A stretch of 64,000 nucleotides of DNA from Serratia sp. PL17 (lineage in GTDB: Bacteria; Pseudomonadota; Gammaproteobacteria; Enterobacterales; Enterobacteriaceae), in the NCBI RefSeq assembly GCF_017832355.1, contig NZ_JAFIBY010000010.1, positions 62,001 through 126,000 of the forward strand. Reading direction: 5' to 3'. A program made the translations under genes and the position numbers. Positions 54,515-64,000 of this stretch are shown piece after piece. The notes beneath the pieces are model-generated. The model did not search any database. It saw only the letters and a list, made by a program, of their open reading frames with translations, and was not told where the DNA came from. The stretch's first letter is position 1. The number at the start of each line of letters is the position of its first letter.

Positions 54515-56668
54515 ATGATCTTTTCTATGCTGCGGGTGTTGTTCCGCCTGTTGTACCGGGTACGTGTCGAAGGTGACGCCCGGCATTTTGATCAGCCAAA
54601 GCTGCTGATTACACCCAATCATATCTCCTTCCTTGATGGCATTTTGTTGGCGCTGTTCTTACCAATCAAACCAGTGTTTGCCGTTTATGCCAGCATTGGC
54701 GATCGTTGGTTTATGCGTTGGCTGCGGCCCTATATCGATTTTGTCTCACTCGACCCAACAAAACCGATGGCCATCAAGCAGCTGGTGCGCAGGGTGGAAC
54801 AGGGACGACCGATTGTGGTTTTTCCTGAAGGGCGGATTACCGTTACCGGATCCTTGATGAAGGTTTACGATGGCGCTGCATTTATTGCCGCCAAATCGGG
54901 GGCGACCCTGGTGCCCATTCGGCTCGATGGTGCTGAATTCAGCCCCTTTGGCCGTATGGCTGGGGTGTTCAAGATCCGCTGGTTTCCACAGATCAGCATC
55001 CGGATCTTACCCCCAACGTCACTGCCGATGCCGATTGCCCCCCGTGCCCGCGATCGCCGTGCGCTTGCCGGGGACCGTTTGCATCAGATCATGATGCAGG
55101 CACGTATGGATACCCGCGAACCACAGACCTTGTTTCAAGCCCTGCTGGCAGCACAGCACCGTTACGGCAGCCGTAAGCCGTGCATCGAGGATATTAACTT
55201 TAAGGAAGACAGCTACCAGACGTTGATCAAAAAGGCTCTGGGTGTCAGCCGTATCCTGCAACGCTTTACTGCCGAGGGTGAGCATGTCGGCATGCTATTG
55301 CCGAATGCCACTATCACTGTCGCAGTGATTTTTGGCGCTTCACTGCGTAACCGTATTCCGGCGATGCTCAATTACACCGCCGGATCCAATGGCCTGAAAA
55401 GCGCCATGACCGCCGCCAATATCAAGACCATTGTCACTTCGCGCCAGTTTCTGGAGAAGGGCAAATTGACGCATTTACCGCAGCAGGTACCTGAAGCTAA
55501 CTGGGTCTATCTGGAGGATTTGAAAGATACCGTTACTTTGACGGACAAATTGTGGATCCTTCGCCATTTGTTGCAACCTGTGCGGGCAATGCTGCCACAG
55601 CAGCCGGACGATGCTGCGTTGATCCTGTTTACCTCGGGCTCGGAAGGCAATCCAAAAGGCGTGGTGCATTCTCACGCCAGTTTATTGGCCAATGTTGAGC
55701 AGATCCGTACCATTGCTGATTTCACGCCACGTGATCGCTTTATGTCATCGCTACCCTTGTTCCACTCATTTGGCCTGACGGTCGGGTTGTTGACGCCGCT
55801 GATGACCGGTAGCCGTATTTTCCTCTATCCCAGTCCGCTCCATTACCGCGTGGTACCGGAGCTGGTGTATGACCGCAACTGCACCGTGTTGTTTGGTACT
55901 GCCACCTTCCTTAATAACTATGCACGCTTTGCCCATCCGTATGATTTTGCCCGTTTACGCTATGTCGTGGCTGGCGCGGAAAAGCTGGCAGACAGCACCA
56001 AACAAATTTATCAGGACAAATACGGCATTCGCATCCTCGAAGGCTATGGCGTAACAGAATGTGCACCTGTGGTGTCGATCAACGTACCGCTCGCGGCTAA
56101 GGTCGGTACGGTGGGGCGCATTATGCCGAAGATGGAGGCGCGGCTGATCGCGGTACCAGGCATTGATAACGGCGGGCGTCTGCAGTTGAAAGGGCCGAAT
56201 ATCATGAAGGGCTATTTGCGGGTGGAGCGTCCGGGCGAGTTGGAACCACCGGCGGCAGAGGATGCACAGGGTAACCTGCAACCGGGCTGGTATGATACCG
56301 GCGATATCGTCACATTAGACGAACAGGGATACTGTGTGATCCGTGGTCGAGTGAAGCGCTTTGCCAAACTGGCGGGTGAAATGGTTTCGCTAGAGAGTGT
56401 TGAGCTGTTGGCACAACGTGCAGCGCCAGAAGGGCAGCACGCTGCTACGGTGAAAAGCGATAGCAGTAAGGGCGAAGCGCTGGTGCTGTTTACCACGGCA
56501 GCAGGCATGAGCCGTGAAGCGTTGCTACGGGTCGCTCGTGAGTTGGGCAGCCCCGAGCTGACAGTGCCGCGTGATATTCGCATTTTGAAAACCTTGCCGG
56601 TGCTTGGCAGCGGTAAACCGGACTTTGTGACCCTGCGTAACATGGCTGAACAGCCGGAGACAGTCTGA
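54515..56668 (+). CDS. aas: Bifunctional 2-acylglycerophosphoethanolamine acyltransferase / acyl-ACP synthetase Aas
   Basis: 717 aa (E. coli 719). The N-terminal acyltransferase has the NHx4D motif at H36/D41 and the FPEGRIT motif; the C-terminal AMP-binding domain has [18 protein letters not shown] and YDTGD. It recycles lysophosphatidylethanolamine at the inner membrane using acyl-ACP. ATG 54515 has AAAGGGAG upstream; upstream extensions run into the sRNA region. lplT starts at its last base. Confidence 0.95.
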   Translation: MIFSMLRVLFRLLYRVRVEGDARHFDQPKLLITPNHISFLDGILLALFLPIKPVFAVYASIGDRWFMRWLRPYIDFVSLDPTKPMAIKQLVRRVEQGRPIVVFPEGRITVTGSLMKVYDGAAFIAAKSGATLVPIRLDGAEFSPFGRMAGVFKIRWFPQISIRILPPTSLPMPIAPRARDRRALAGDRLHQIMMQARMDTREPQTLFQALLAAQHRYGSRKPCIEDINFKEDSYQTLIKKALGVSRILQRFTAEGEHVGMLLPNATITVAVIFGASLRNRIPAMLNYTAGSNGLKSAMTAANIKTIVTSRQFLEKGKLTHLPQQVPEANWVYLEDLKDTVTLTDKLWILRHLLQPVRAMLPQQPDDAALILFTSGSEGNPKGVVHSHASLLANVEQIRTIADFTPRDRFMSSLPLFHSFGLTVGLLTPLMTGSRIFLYPSPLHYRVVPELVYDRNCTVLFGTATFLNNYARFAHPYDFARLRYVVAGAEKLADSTKQIYQDKYGIRILEGYGVTECAPVVSINVPLAAKVGTVGRIMPKMEARLIAVPGIDNGGRLQLKGPNIMKGYLRVERPGELEPPAAEDAQGNLQPGWYDTGDIVTLDEQGYCVIRGRVKRFAKLAGEMVSLESVELLAQRAAPEGQHAATVKSDSSKGEALVLFTTAAGMSREALLRVARELGSPELTVPRDIRILKTLPVLGSGKPDFVTLRNMAEQPETV

Positions 56669-57864
56669 TGAGCTCGACGTTGAATACTGATTCACCTCTG
56701 CTTTCACGCAGTATGATCGCCGTGATCTGTGCGCAGTTCCTGTCCGCTTTTGGCGATAATGCGTTGTTGTTCGCCACGCTGGCGCTGATCAAACAACAAC
56801 TCTACCCGGACTGGAGTCAGCCGATTTTGCAAATGGCTTTTGTCGCGACCTACATCGTTCTGGCTCCCTTTGTCGGTCAGGTCGCCGACAGTTTCGCCAA
56901 GGGGCGAGTGATGATGGTGGCCAATGGATTGAAGCTTGCTGGCGCACTGGTCATCTGTTTTGGGCTCAATCCGTTCCTTGGTTATAGCCTGGTGGGTGTC
57001 GGCGCCGCAGCCTATTCGCCGGCAAAATACGGCATTCTGGGGGAGATCACCGGCGGTGAAAAGCTGGTCAAGGCCAACGGCCTGATGGAGGCTTCCACTA
57101 TTGCTGCGATCCTGATTGGCTCTGTGGCCGGTGGTATATTGGCCGATTGGCATATCGTGGCGGCGCTGGCGGTGTGTGCATTGGTCTATGCGGCTGCGGT
57201 GATCGCCAACCTGTATATTCCGCGCTTGCCGGCGGCGCATCCGGCGGTTTCCTGGACGCCGCGTGCCATGACTCGCGCTTTCTTCAACGCTTGCGTGGTG
57301 CTGTGGCGCGATGGTCAGACACGTTTTTCATTGATTGGTACCAGCCTGTTCTGGGGCGCAGGGGTCACACTGCGTTTTCTGCTGGTGCTGTGGGTACCCG
57401 TGGCGCTCGGTATCACGGATAACGCCACGCCAACGCTACTCAATGCGATGGTGGCGGTTGGGATTGTGGTGGGGGCCGGTGCCGCCGCGCGCTTTGTCAC
57501 ATTGGAGACGGTGAAACGCTGCATGCCTGCCGGGATTTTGATCGGTGTCGCTGTGGCGGTATTTGCACTGCAAACGACCCTGTTTAACGCCTATGTGGTG
57601 TTGTTGATTATCGGCGTGTTGGGCGGCTTCTTTGTGGTACCGCTGAATGCCTTATTACAGGAACGGGGCAAAAACTCGGTGGGGGCAGGCAATGCGATCG
57701 CGGTGCAAAACCTGGGAGAGAACACCGCAATGTTGCTGATGCTCGGGCTGTATTCTCTGGCGGTGAAAGTCAGCGTGCCGGTGGTTGGCGTAGGAATTGG
57801 TTTTGGCGTGGTGTTTGCGCTGGCGATAAGCGCACTGTGGTTGTCGCAGCGGCGGGCAAAATAA
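56668..57864 (+). CDS. lplT: Lysophospholipid transporter LplT
   Basis: 398 aa MFS permease, 12 membrane spans, that flips lysophosphatidylethanolamine inward for Aas. The start overlaps the aas stop by one base (TGATG), so the two are translationally coupled. N-terminal [22 protein letters not shown] and [14 protein letters not shown] are typical. Confidence 0.94.
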   Translation: MSSTLNTDSPLLSRSMIAVICAQFLSAFGDNALLFATLALIKQQLYPDWSQPILQMAFVATYIVLAPFVGQVADSFAKGRVMMVANGLKLAGALVICFGLNPFLGYSLVGVGAAAYSPAKYGILGEITGGEKLVKANGLMEASTIAAILIGSVAGGILADWHIVAALAVCALVYAAAVIANLYIPRLPAAHPAVSWTPRAMTRAFFNACVVLWRDGQTRFSLIGTSLFWGAGVTLRFLLVLWVPVALGITDNATPTLLNAMVAVGIVVGAGAAARFVTLETVKRCMPAGILIGVAVAVFALQTTLFNAYVVLLIIGVLGGFFVVPLNALLQERGKNSVGAGNAIAVQNLGENTAMLLMLGLYSLAVKVSVPVVGVGIGFGVVFALAISALWLSQRRAK

Positions 57865-57868
57865 CAGA

Positions 57869-57895
57869 TGGGGCGCGGTTCATTTACGCGCCCCA
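57869..57895. terminator. Bidirectional hairpin between lplT and tas
   Basis: TGGGGCGCG / CGCGCCCCA, 9-bp perfect stem, 9-nt loop, between convergent genes. Confidence 0.7.
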
Positions 57896-57901
57896 CATGA
57901 T

Positions 57902-58942
57902 TTATGGTGCAGGAATAGTAAAGAGGGTATGGATTTCTTCCAGCCCTTGAAGAACGTCTTCATTCAACACCACGTCGAAACTGTCGATGTTGGTTTTCAG
58001 TTGCTCTAACGTGGTGGCGCCCAGCAGGGTACTGGCAACGAAAGGTTGCTGACGTACAAAGGCCAGCGCCATTTGTGACGGATCCAGCCCGTGTTTTTTG
58101 GCTAATGCGACATATTCTGCAATGGCCAGCTGCGTTTGCGGCGCAGAGTAGCGGTTAAAGCGGCTAAATAGCGTATTACGCGCTCCGGCAGGCTTGGCAC
58201 CGTTCAGGTATTTGCCACTGAGCGTACCGAACGCCAGGCTGGAATAGGCCAGCAGTTCGACGCCCTCATGCTGGCTGATCTCGGCCAGGGCTATTTCAAA
58301 ACTGCGGTTCAGCAGGCTGTAGGGGTTCTGAATAGAGACGATGCGCGGTAACTCGTGCTTTTCAGCCAATTGCAGATAACGCATCACGCCCCATGGCGTT
58401 TCATTAGACACCCCGATATAGCGGATTTTACCGGCACGTACCTGTTCGGTCAGGGCTTCCAGCGTTTCCAGCAGGGTGACGGTGGCTTTATCGTCGGTGT
58501 ATTGATAATTAAGCTTGCCGAAGAAATTGGTCGCTCGCTGCGGCCAGTGCAGCTGGTAGAGATCGAGATAATCGGTGTTTAGTCGCTTCAGGCTGGCATC
58601 CAGAGCTGCGCGGATATTTTTGCGGTCTAATGCCTGCTGCGGGCGGATGCTGCTATCGGTGCCACGCACCGGCCCGGCGATCTTGCTGGCCAGCACGATC
58701 TTCTCACGATTGCCGCGTGCCTTGATCCAACTGCCGATGTATTGCTCAGTCAACCCCTGGGTTTCTGGACGGGGCGGTACCGGATACATCTCTGCGGTGT
58801 CGATCAGGTTGACGCCAGCGGCTAATGCATAGTCGAGTTGCGCGTGGGCATCGGCTTCACTGTTCTGTTCGCCAAAGGTCATGGTGCCCAGTCCCAGCAC
58901 GCTCACTTCTAAAGAACTGTGGGGAATACGGTGGTATTGCAT
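57902..58942 (-). CDS. tas: Aldo-keto reductase Tas
   Basis: 346 aa NADP(H)-dependent aldo-keto reductase. MQYHRIPHSSLEVS, AEMYPVPPRPETQGLTE, and the FGTLSGKYLNGAKPAGARNTLFSRF segment are near-identical to E. coli Tas, first found as a suppressor of starvation-associated phenotypes in prephenate-pathway mutants. ATG 58942 has AAGGAAGG 8 nt upstream; an extension to 59062 is not supported. Confidence 0.95.
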   Translation of the reverse strand: MQYHRIPHSSLEVSVLGLGTMTFGEQNSEADAHAQLDYALAAGVNLIDTAEMYPVPPRPETQGLTEQYIGSWIKARGNREKIVLASKIAGPVRGTDSSIRPQQALDRKNIRAALDASLKRLNTDYLDLYQLHWPQRATNFFGKLNYQYTDDKATVTLLETLEALTEQVRAGKIRYIGVSNETPWGVMRYLQLAEKHELPRIVSIQNPYSLLNRSFEIALAEISQHEGVELLAYSSLAFGTLSGKYLNGAKPAGARNTLFSRFNRYSAPQTQLAIAEYVALAKKHGLDPSQMALAFVRQQPFVASTLLGATTLEQLKTNIDSFDVVLNEDVLQGLEEIHTLFTIPAP

Positions 58943-59183
58943 TAACGGCCTTCCTTTCATGTTAGCGCTACGGGCTGTACCGCCCGGTGAAACAGGAGCC
59001 AAAGGGCAGGCTGCGGCAAACAGCCTGCAAGGCGGTATATCGCCTTTCTCGACTATAACCAAGCGGAGAAGATGGGGGAAGAGGATTCAGTGCGAGAGGC
59101 GGCTATCGTGTATCACAGAGGCGGTCTTTCAAGCTGCGGCGATCAAATAGGTTCCCGGCAGATTTGTCACTGACTTCAGCGAC

Positions 59184-59211
59184 TGTAGGGACGAATAACC
59201 TCGTCCCTACA
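59184..59211. repeat. Short palindrome TGTAGGGACGA / TCGTCCCTACA
   Basis: 11-bp perfect arms with loop ATAACC. It resembles small extragenic palindromes of the GTAGGG type and lies between tas and ygdR. Confidence 0.7.
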
Positions 59212-59278
59212 ATATTTGGGTACAAACGAGCTGGGGGCCTGGCTGCAACGTGAAAGCTATAGGGTATAGTCAGGGTGT

Positions 59279-59497
59279 TTAACGCTCGATAACCTGTGAA
59301 ACCTGATCACCGTTGATTTGGCGACTGTTACCTTTTTCATCTTTATAGCTGATCAGGCCGGTATCTTTGTCGATTTCCGGTTTGCCCTGGGTCAGGATCA
59401 TATTGCCGTCTTTAGTCGCCATAACGTAATCGCTGGAACATCCCGCCAACCCGGCGGCGATAACCAGTGCCGAAACTGCCATTACCCACTTTTTCAT
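59279..59497 (-). CDS. ygdR: YgdI/YgdR-family lipoprotein
   Basis: 72 aa. Signal sequence with lipobox LAGC and lipidated C20, then a DUF903 domain ([35 protein letters not shown]). Function unknown. Named ygdR because it lies between tas and ygdQ, as in E. coli. Confidence 0.88.
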   Translation of the reverse strand: MKKWVMAVSALVIAAGLAGCSSDYVMATKDGNMILTQGKPEIDKDTGLISYKDEKGNSRQINGDQVSQVIER

Positions 59498-59637
59498 CCT
59501 GCCGATCCTCGTTTATGTATGCAGAAAAGAAGTCTCTTCTTAGATTAGCAAACTCTAGATGCGCCGTGTTTCGGATAAGTCCTTATCTCTGTAAGAGAAA
59601 GTGGGATCGAGCAGCGTTGGGAACGGCGGACAATATT

Positions 59638-59664
59638 GCGGGAGCGGCTTTTGCACACTCCCGC
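59638..59664. terminator. Hairpin downstream of ygdQ
   Basis: GCGGGAG / CTCCCGC 7-bp stem, 13-nt loop; no T tract, weak. Confidence 0.4.
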
Positions 59665-59671
59665 AGAGGCA

Positions 59672-60388
59672 TTACTCAGAGACCTGCTTTTTCTTGCTGC
59701 GCATTAAGTTGAGCGCTTCAACCGACATTGAGAAGAACATCGCAAAGTAAATGTAGCCTTTTGGTACATGTACCTGGAAGCTTTCCAACATCAGTGTGAA
59801 GCCGACCAGGATCAGGAATGCCAGCGCCAGCATTTTCACCGAAGGGTGGCGGTTAACAAACTCGCCAATCGGGCGGGCGGCAAACATCATGACGCCAACG
59901 GCAATGACCACAGCGGCCATCATGATAAACAGGTGGTCAGACAGACCTACTGCGGTGATCACCGAGTCCAGGCTGAAAATGATATCCAGCAGCATAATTT
60001 GTACGATGGCGCCAAAGAAACTGTGCACTTTCGTGTTGTGTTCTTCCTCTGAGCCTTCGATGGTTTCATGAATCTCTTTGCTGGCTTTCCAAATCAGGAA
60101 CAACCCGCCCAGAAGCAGGATCAGATCGCGTGCGGAAATGCTGTGTTCCATCACGGTAAACAGCGGGTGGGTCAGACGGATCACCCAGGCGATAGAGGCC
60201 AACAGCCCCAGGCGCATTAACATTGCACCCGCCAACCCGAGACGGCGCGCTTTATTCTGTTGCGCTTTCGGCAGTTTGGACACCACCAGGGAAAGGAAAA
60301 TAATGTTATCAATACCCAGAACGATCTCAAGAATGGTCAGCGTACCTAACGCTAACCAGGCATTGGGATCCACAATCCACTCGAACAT
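59672..60388 (-). CDS. ygdQ: TerC-family membrane protein YgdQ
   Basis: 238 aa (E. coli 237), seven or so membrane spans of the TerC/Alx type, with acidic motifs within the membrane (EIVLGIDNIIFLSLV; DIIFSLDSVITAVG). Family members handle Mn2+ or other metals; this one's role is not established. ATG 60388 gives the MFEWI start matching the family. Confidence 0.92.
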   Translation of the reverse strand: MFEWIVDPNAWLALGTLTILEIVLGIDNIIFLSLVVSKLPKAQQNKARRLGLAGAMLMRLGLLASIAWVIRLTHPLFTVMEHSISARDLILLLGGLFLIWKASKEIHETIEGSEEEHNTKVHSFFGAIVQIMLLDIIFSLDSVITAVGLSDHLFIMMAAVVIAVGVMMFAARPIGEFVNRHPSVKMLALAFLILVGFTLMLESFQVHVPKGYIYFAMFFSMSVEALNLMRSKKKQVSE

Positions 60389-60482
60389 TGCCCAGCACAC
60401 CTTAATAAAAAGCCAAGGCTGAATTATACCCGTTTATTGATACGGCGACACCGTTAGCTAAACGTGACCTAAACAAACGCGA

Positions 60483-61169
60483 TCAGATGAGAAAATGTCT
60501 TGCCAATAGCGCGCCGGTAAAACTTTTCTTCAGATAAAAGCCGCGCGGCAAGGTGAGGATCGGCTGCCCCTGTTCACCGATGGCTTCCGTTAGCGCTTTA
60601 CTGTTGGCGGCCTTGGGCCGAAGTTGCAGTACTTCACCGTGTCGAGCCGTGATCTGTTCGACGTGGCCGAGCACGATCAAATCCATCAATTCTTCCCAGT
60701 CGCGGCGCAGCATTTCTTCTTCAACCGCGTTAGGGCTCCATAACAACGGAGAACCGATGCGACGTTGCGCCAGCGGGATTTGCCGTTCACCTTCAACCGG
60801 GATCCACAATACACGCGCCAGTTTATAGCGCACGTGGCTGCTGGCCCAGGTTACACCGCTATTGCCGGTTAAGGGGGCAACGCAGACGAAGGTGGTTTCC
60901 AGTGGTTTACCGGCGGCGTCTATCGGAATCGTTTTTAACTCGATACCCAATTCGGGGAAATCCTGCTCCGGTTTGCTGCCTGCCATGGCGCCAAGATATT
61001 GTTCCAACAGCATGCCAACCCAGCCTTTATCGCGCTTCAGGTCCTTAGGGATAGCCAACTGTGCGCGTTCGGCCAGCTCACCCAGGCTGCAACCGGCAAG
61101 CTGTTGCGCCCGTTCAAACAGCTGTTGCTCGTTTTTGGGAGGAGCGGGCAGAGGAGATAAAAACGCCAT
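60483..61169 (-). CDS. mutH: DNA mismatch repair endonuclease MutH
   Basis: 228 aa (E. coli 229). The type II restriction-like catalytic triad is D70, E77 and K79 ([11 protein letters not shown]). It nicks the unmethylated strand at hemimethylated GATC after MutS/MutL activation. Presence agrees with Dam methylation in the host. Confidence 0.96.
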   Translation of the reverse strand: MAFLSPLPAPPKNEQQLFERAQQLAGCSLGELAERAQLAIPKDLKRDKGWVGMLLEQYLGAMAGSKPEQDFPELGIELKTIPIDAAGKPLETTFVCVAPLTGNSGVTWASSHVRYKLARVLWIPVEGERQIPLAQRRIGSPLLWSPNAVEEEMLRRDWEELMDLIVLGHVEQITARHGEVLQLRPKAANSKALTEAIGEQGQPILTLPRGFYLKKSFTGALLARHFLI

Positions 61170-61865
61170 AATACAAGCCTGTTAGATTTGGTTGAAAAAC
61201 GTACTGCATTTGTACACAGATAACTTTTGCCGGAAGTGGCTGGGGAAAAGAATAATAGTAGCATGATTTTTCATGACTTTTTTTCTGACACATGGCGGGG
61301 AGAAAATTCCTGACGACGCTTGTGCACCAGAAGCCACCGACAATAAACAGGATCTTACACCTATTTATCCACAGATTTATGGGATAACCCAAATTTTTAC
61401 CGATCACTGGTTCGATTTACAGCCTTGACGTGGACACCTTTTTGCGAAATTGTCCGTTTTGTGCGTAACTTACGCGAATAATCTGTGGATAAAAACGACG
61501 TTGGTGGATCTTTCACCAGGCCAGGATCCTTAACGGACATAGATCACATTTTTGCTCTGTACATGTCTGTTGATAAATCCATAACTTCTTATTTTAAAGG
61601 TATTAATTTGGTTTTCGTTTTTTATGGGTTTTTGAGCTTGTCAGAGTTTTACCGGCTTATCCCTTGAGTTCTTCACACACCTATCCACAGAAAAAGTGAA
61701 TAAAACCGCGGTGAAATTGCCCTGCATGTTTATAACTTTGCCATTATCTGTGAGTTATCCCAATGTTATCCGGTTTGCAGGGCCGCAAAGCAGTGGTTTA
61801 CCGCCTGTAGCTTGTGTGAAACAATCAGGGTATCTATGCGAATTTAAGCTTATCGAGGTAGTCCG
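61170..61865. other. mutH-rppH divergent region with DnaA-box-like sites
   Basis: 696 bp without a gene. Two perfect DnaA boxes (TTATCCACA 61365-61373; TGTGGATAA 61484-61492) and two one-mismatch ones (TGTTGATAA 61568-61576; CTATCCACA 61681-61689), plus five GATC sites within about 200 bp (61350-61545). Confidence 0.6.
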
Positions 61866-62393
61866 GTGATCGATGATGATGGCTACCGCCCGAATGTTGG
61901 TATCGTAATCTGTAATCGTCAGGGGCAAGTCCTGTGGGCTCGCCGTTACGGTCAACACTCCTGGCAGTTTCCCCAAGGTGGGATTAACCCTGGTGAAACC
62001 GCAGAACAGGCAATGTACCGTGAGCTGTTCGAAGAAGTGGGGCTGAGTAAAAAGGATGTGCGTATCCTGGCCTCAACCCGCAACTGGTTGCGCTATAAAT
62101 TGCCAAAACGTTTGGTGCGTTGGGACACAAAGCCGGTTTGTATCGGCCAAAAGCAGAAATGGTTTCTGTTGCAGTTAATGTGCAATGACGCTGATATCAA
62201 TATGCAACGCAGCAGCACGCCGGAGTTTGACGGTTGGCGCTGGGTGAGTTTTTGGTATCCGGTGCGCCAGGTGGTGTCGTTCAAACGTGACGTATACCGC
62301 CGGGTGATGAAAGAATTCGCCGTGACCGTGATGCCAATGCAGGAGCAGGCAGCACAGCGGCAGATCCCCGCTTATCGCCGGAAGAGAGGTTAA
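61866..62393 (+). CDS. rppH: RNA pyrophosphohydrolase RppH
   Basis: 175 aa NUDIX enzyme that removes pyrophosphate from 5'-triphosphate RNA and so starts RNase E decay. The NUDIX box is at residues 38-60 (GGINPGE...RELFEEVGL). The start is GTG at 61866, as in E. coli, with CGAGG upstream. ptsP follows 12 bp downstream. Confidence 0.96.
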   Translation: MIDDDGYRPNVGIVICNRQGQVLWARRYGQHSWQFPQGGINPGETAEQAMYRELFEEVGLSKKDVRILASTRNWLRYKLPKRLVRWDTKPVCIGQKQKWFLLQLMCNDADINMQRSSTPEFDGWRWVSFWYPVRQVVSFKRDVYRRVMKEFAVTVMPMQEQAAQRQIPAYRRKRG

Positions 62394-62405
62394 GTTAAGC
62401 CGACT

Positions 62406-64000
62406 ATGCTCACGCGCTTGCGAGAAATTGTTGAGAAGGTGGCCGCGGCGGCCAGTCTGACAGATGCGCTGGATCTTTTGGTTAATGAAACCTGTCTGGC
62501 AATGGATACGGAGGTCTGTTCCATCTATCTGGCGGACAACGACCGCCGCTGCTACTACCTGATGGCGACACGCGGGTTAAAAAAACCGCGTGGGCGTGTC
62601 ATCGCGTTGGCATTTGATGAAGGTGTCGTCGGGTTGGTCGGGCGCCGTGCGGAGCCTATTAACCTGGCGGATGCGCAAAGTCACCCCAGCTTCAAATACA
62701 TTCCTCAGGTGAAGGAGGATCGTTTCCGATCCTTCCTCGGCGTGCCGATCATTCATCGCCGCCAATTGCTGGGCGTGTTGGTGGTGCAGCAGCGTGAGCT
62801 ACGTCAGTTTGACGAAAGCGAAGAATCCTTCATGGTGACGCTTGCCACGCAGATGGCCGGGATCCTCTCGCAGTCACAGCTTAACGCCATTTTCGGCCAA
62901 TACCGACAGACGCGTATTCGCGCACTGGCAGCCTCACCGGGCGTTGCGGTGGCGGAGGGCTGGCAGGACAGCAGCCAGCCTTCACTCGATCAAGTTTATA
63001 AGGCCTCGACGCTCGATACCGCGAGCGAGCGGGAACGCCTGACTCAGGCGCTTGAAGAAGCCGGGGCGGAATTCCGTCGCTTCAGCAAGCGCTTTGCCGC
63101 CAGCTCGCAAAAAGAGAGCGCGGCGATCTTCGATCTCTACTCTCACCTGTTGAACGACGCCCGTCTTAAACGCGAATTGTTTGCCGAGATTGATGCCGGT
63201 TCTGTGGCTGAATGGGCGGTTAAACAGGTGATTGAAGTCTTTGCCGCGCAGTTCGCCAGCCTGCAAGACACCTACATGCGCGAGCGTGCAAGCGATCTGC
63301 GTGCGCTTGGCCAACGCCTTTTGTTCCACCTCGACGACACCACCCAAGGTGCGACTCAGTGGCCAGCGCGTTTTGTACTGGTGGCCGATGAGCTGACTGC
63401 CACACTGCTGGCCGAAATGCCGCAGGACAGGCTGGTCGGTGTTGTTGTGCGTGACGGTGCTGCCAACTCCCATGCGGCGATATTGGTGCGTGCGATGGGC
63501 GTGCCGACGGTGATGGGGGCAGATATTCAGCCTGCGCTGCTCAGTCAGCGGCTGTTGATTGTCGATGGTTATCGCGGTGAACTGCTGGTGGATCCTGAGC
63601 CGGTACTGGTTCAGGAATACCAACGGCTGATCAGCGAAGAACAAGAATTAAGCAAACTGGCTGAGGACGACGTTGAGCAGCCGGCCCAACTCAAAAGTGG
63701 CGAGCGTGTTCAGGTCATGCTCAATGCTGGCCTTAGCCCGGAACACGAACAATTGCTGGGTGGGCGGGTCGACGGCGTTGGCCTGTACCGTACTGAAATC
63801 CCCTTCATGTTGCAAAGCGGTTTTCCTTCTGAAGAAGAACAAGTCGCGCAGTATCAAGGCATGCTCCAGCTGTATCCGAACAAGCCAGTGACGCTGCGTA
63901 CGCTGGATATCGGTGCCGATAAGCAACTGCCGTATATGCCGATCAGCGAAGAAAACCCCTGCTTGGGCTGGCGCGGTATCCGTATCACGCTGGATCAACC
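62406..64000 (+). CDS. ptsP: PTS-Ntr enzyme I (PtsP), partial
   Basis: The first 531 codons of about 748; the window ends inside the PEP-binding domain. Domains: N-terminal GAF (about 1-165), then the phosphohistidine domain with H356 (GAANSHAA). PtsP phosphorylates NPr (PtsO) in the nitrogen PTS. It is cotranscribed with rppH. Confidence 0.96.
   Translation, partial: MLTRLREIVEKVAAAASLTDALDLLVNETCLAMDTEVCSIYLADNDRRCYYLMATRGLKKPRGRVIALAFDEGVVGLVGRRAEPINLADAQSHPSFKYIPQVKEDRFRSFLGVPIIHRRQLLGVLVVQQRELRQFDESEESFMVTLATQMAGILSQSQLNAIFGQYRQTRIRALAASPGVAVAEGWQDSSQPSLDQVYKASTLDTASERERLTQALEEAGAEFRRFSKRFAASSQKESAAIFDLYSHLLNDARLKRELFAEIDAGSVAEWAVKQVIEVFAAQFASLQDTYMRERASDLRALGQRLLFHLDDTTQGATQWPARFVLVADELTATLLAEMPQDRLVGVVVRDGAANSHAAILVRAMGVPTVMGADIQPALLSQRLLIVDGYRGELLVDPEPVLVQEYQRLISEEQELSKLAEDDVEQPAQLKSGERVQVMLNAGLSPEHEQLLGGRVDGVGLYRTEIPFMLQSGFPSEEEQVAQYQGMLQLYPNKPVTLRTLDIGADKQLPYMPISEENPCLGWRGIRITLDQ

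Noticed and set aside
54289-54576. 95-codon + strand frame.
   Set aside because: It starts within the omrB terminator region and overlaps the aas start in another frame.

Overview
The window looks like a chromosomal segment of an enterobacterium, most likely Serratia or a close relative in the Yersiniaceae. Many proteins match Escherichia coli counterparts almost residue for residue (prfB, lysS, dcuB, lldD, yojI, galR, aas, tas, ygdQ, mutH, rppH, ptsP), and the right-hand gene order lysR-lysA...galR-omrA/omrB-aas-lplT-tas-ygdR-ygdQ-mutH-rppH-ptsP is the E. coli order. The genus is an inference from overall gene content.

Layout. 1-3.2 kb: end of recJ, then prfB with its programmed +1 frameshift, and lysS. 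3.3-3.5 kb: a tRNA-Gly(CCC) gene whose 3' CCA runs straight into 19 tandem CAATC units. 3.7-9.7 kb: an A+T-rich accessory block with an MdtL-type exporter facing a four-gene + strand run (clavaminate-synthase-like Fe(II)/2-oxoglutarate oxygenase, class III PLP enzyme, NUDIX hydrolase, inositol-monophosphatase-fold phosphatase). It reads as an unassigned small-molecule biosynthetic cluster and is the best candidate for something undescribed. 9.8-12.4 kb: a translationally coupled pair (class V PLP enzyme lacking the desulfurase cysteine, and a free-amino-acid-dioxygenase-like protein) and a GNAT acetyltransferase. 12.5-19.5 kb: SDR/AraC pair, a 42-aa membrane peptide, dcuB, a gene-free stretch with repeats and a nested palindrome, cbpAM and hdeD. 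19.7-33.5 kb: Atm1-type ABC exporter, tautomerase/LysR pair, MFS-MoaF pair convergent with lldPD, a LysR regulator, yojI, the ymiA-yciX micro-operon and a NimT/CynX-type transporter.

34-38.7 kb: an aga (N-acetylgalactosamine/galactosamine-type) PTS operon with repressor, KbaZ-type aldolase subunit and all four EII domains, but no deacetylase, deaminase or catalytic aldolase subunit. 38.8-45.6 kb: SbmA/YddA-type ABC protein, TPR lipoprotein-sized exported protein, DsbA-like protein, a metallo-beta-lactamase-fold protein that has lost several metal ligands, its divergent LysR regulator and an MFS exporter. 45.6-54.3 kb: lysR/lysA, a HigBA-type toxin-antitoxin pair, an AscG-like repressor, GNAT, galR, a BisC-family molybdoenzyme and the sRNA pair omrA/omrB. 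54.5-64 kb: lysophospholipid repair (aas-lplT), tas, ygdR, ygdQ, mutH, an intergenic region rich in DnaA-box-like and GATC sites, rppH and the first 531 codons of ptsP.

How the genes work together: core housekeeping blocks at both ends (translation termination, lysyl-tRNA charging, lysine synthesis, mismatch repair, RNA decapping, nitrogen PTS) enclose about 40 kb of accessory metabolism: carboxylate use (dcuB, lldPD), amino sugar uptake (aga), several exporters, and the unassigned amino-acid-modifying enzymes.
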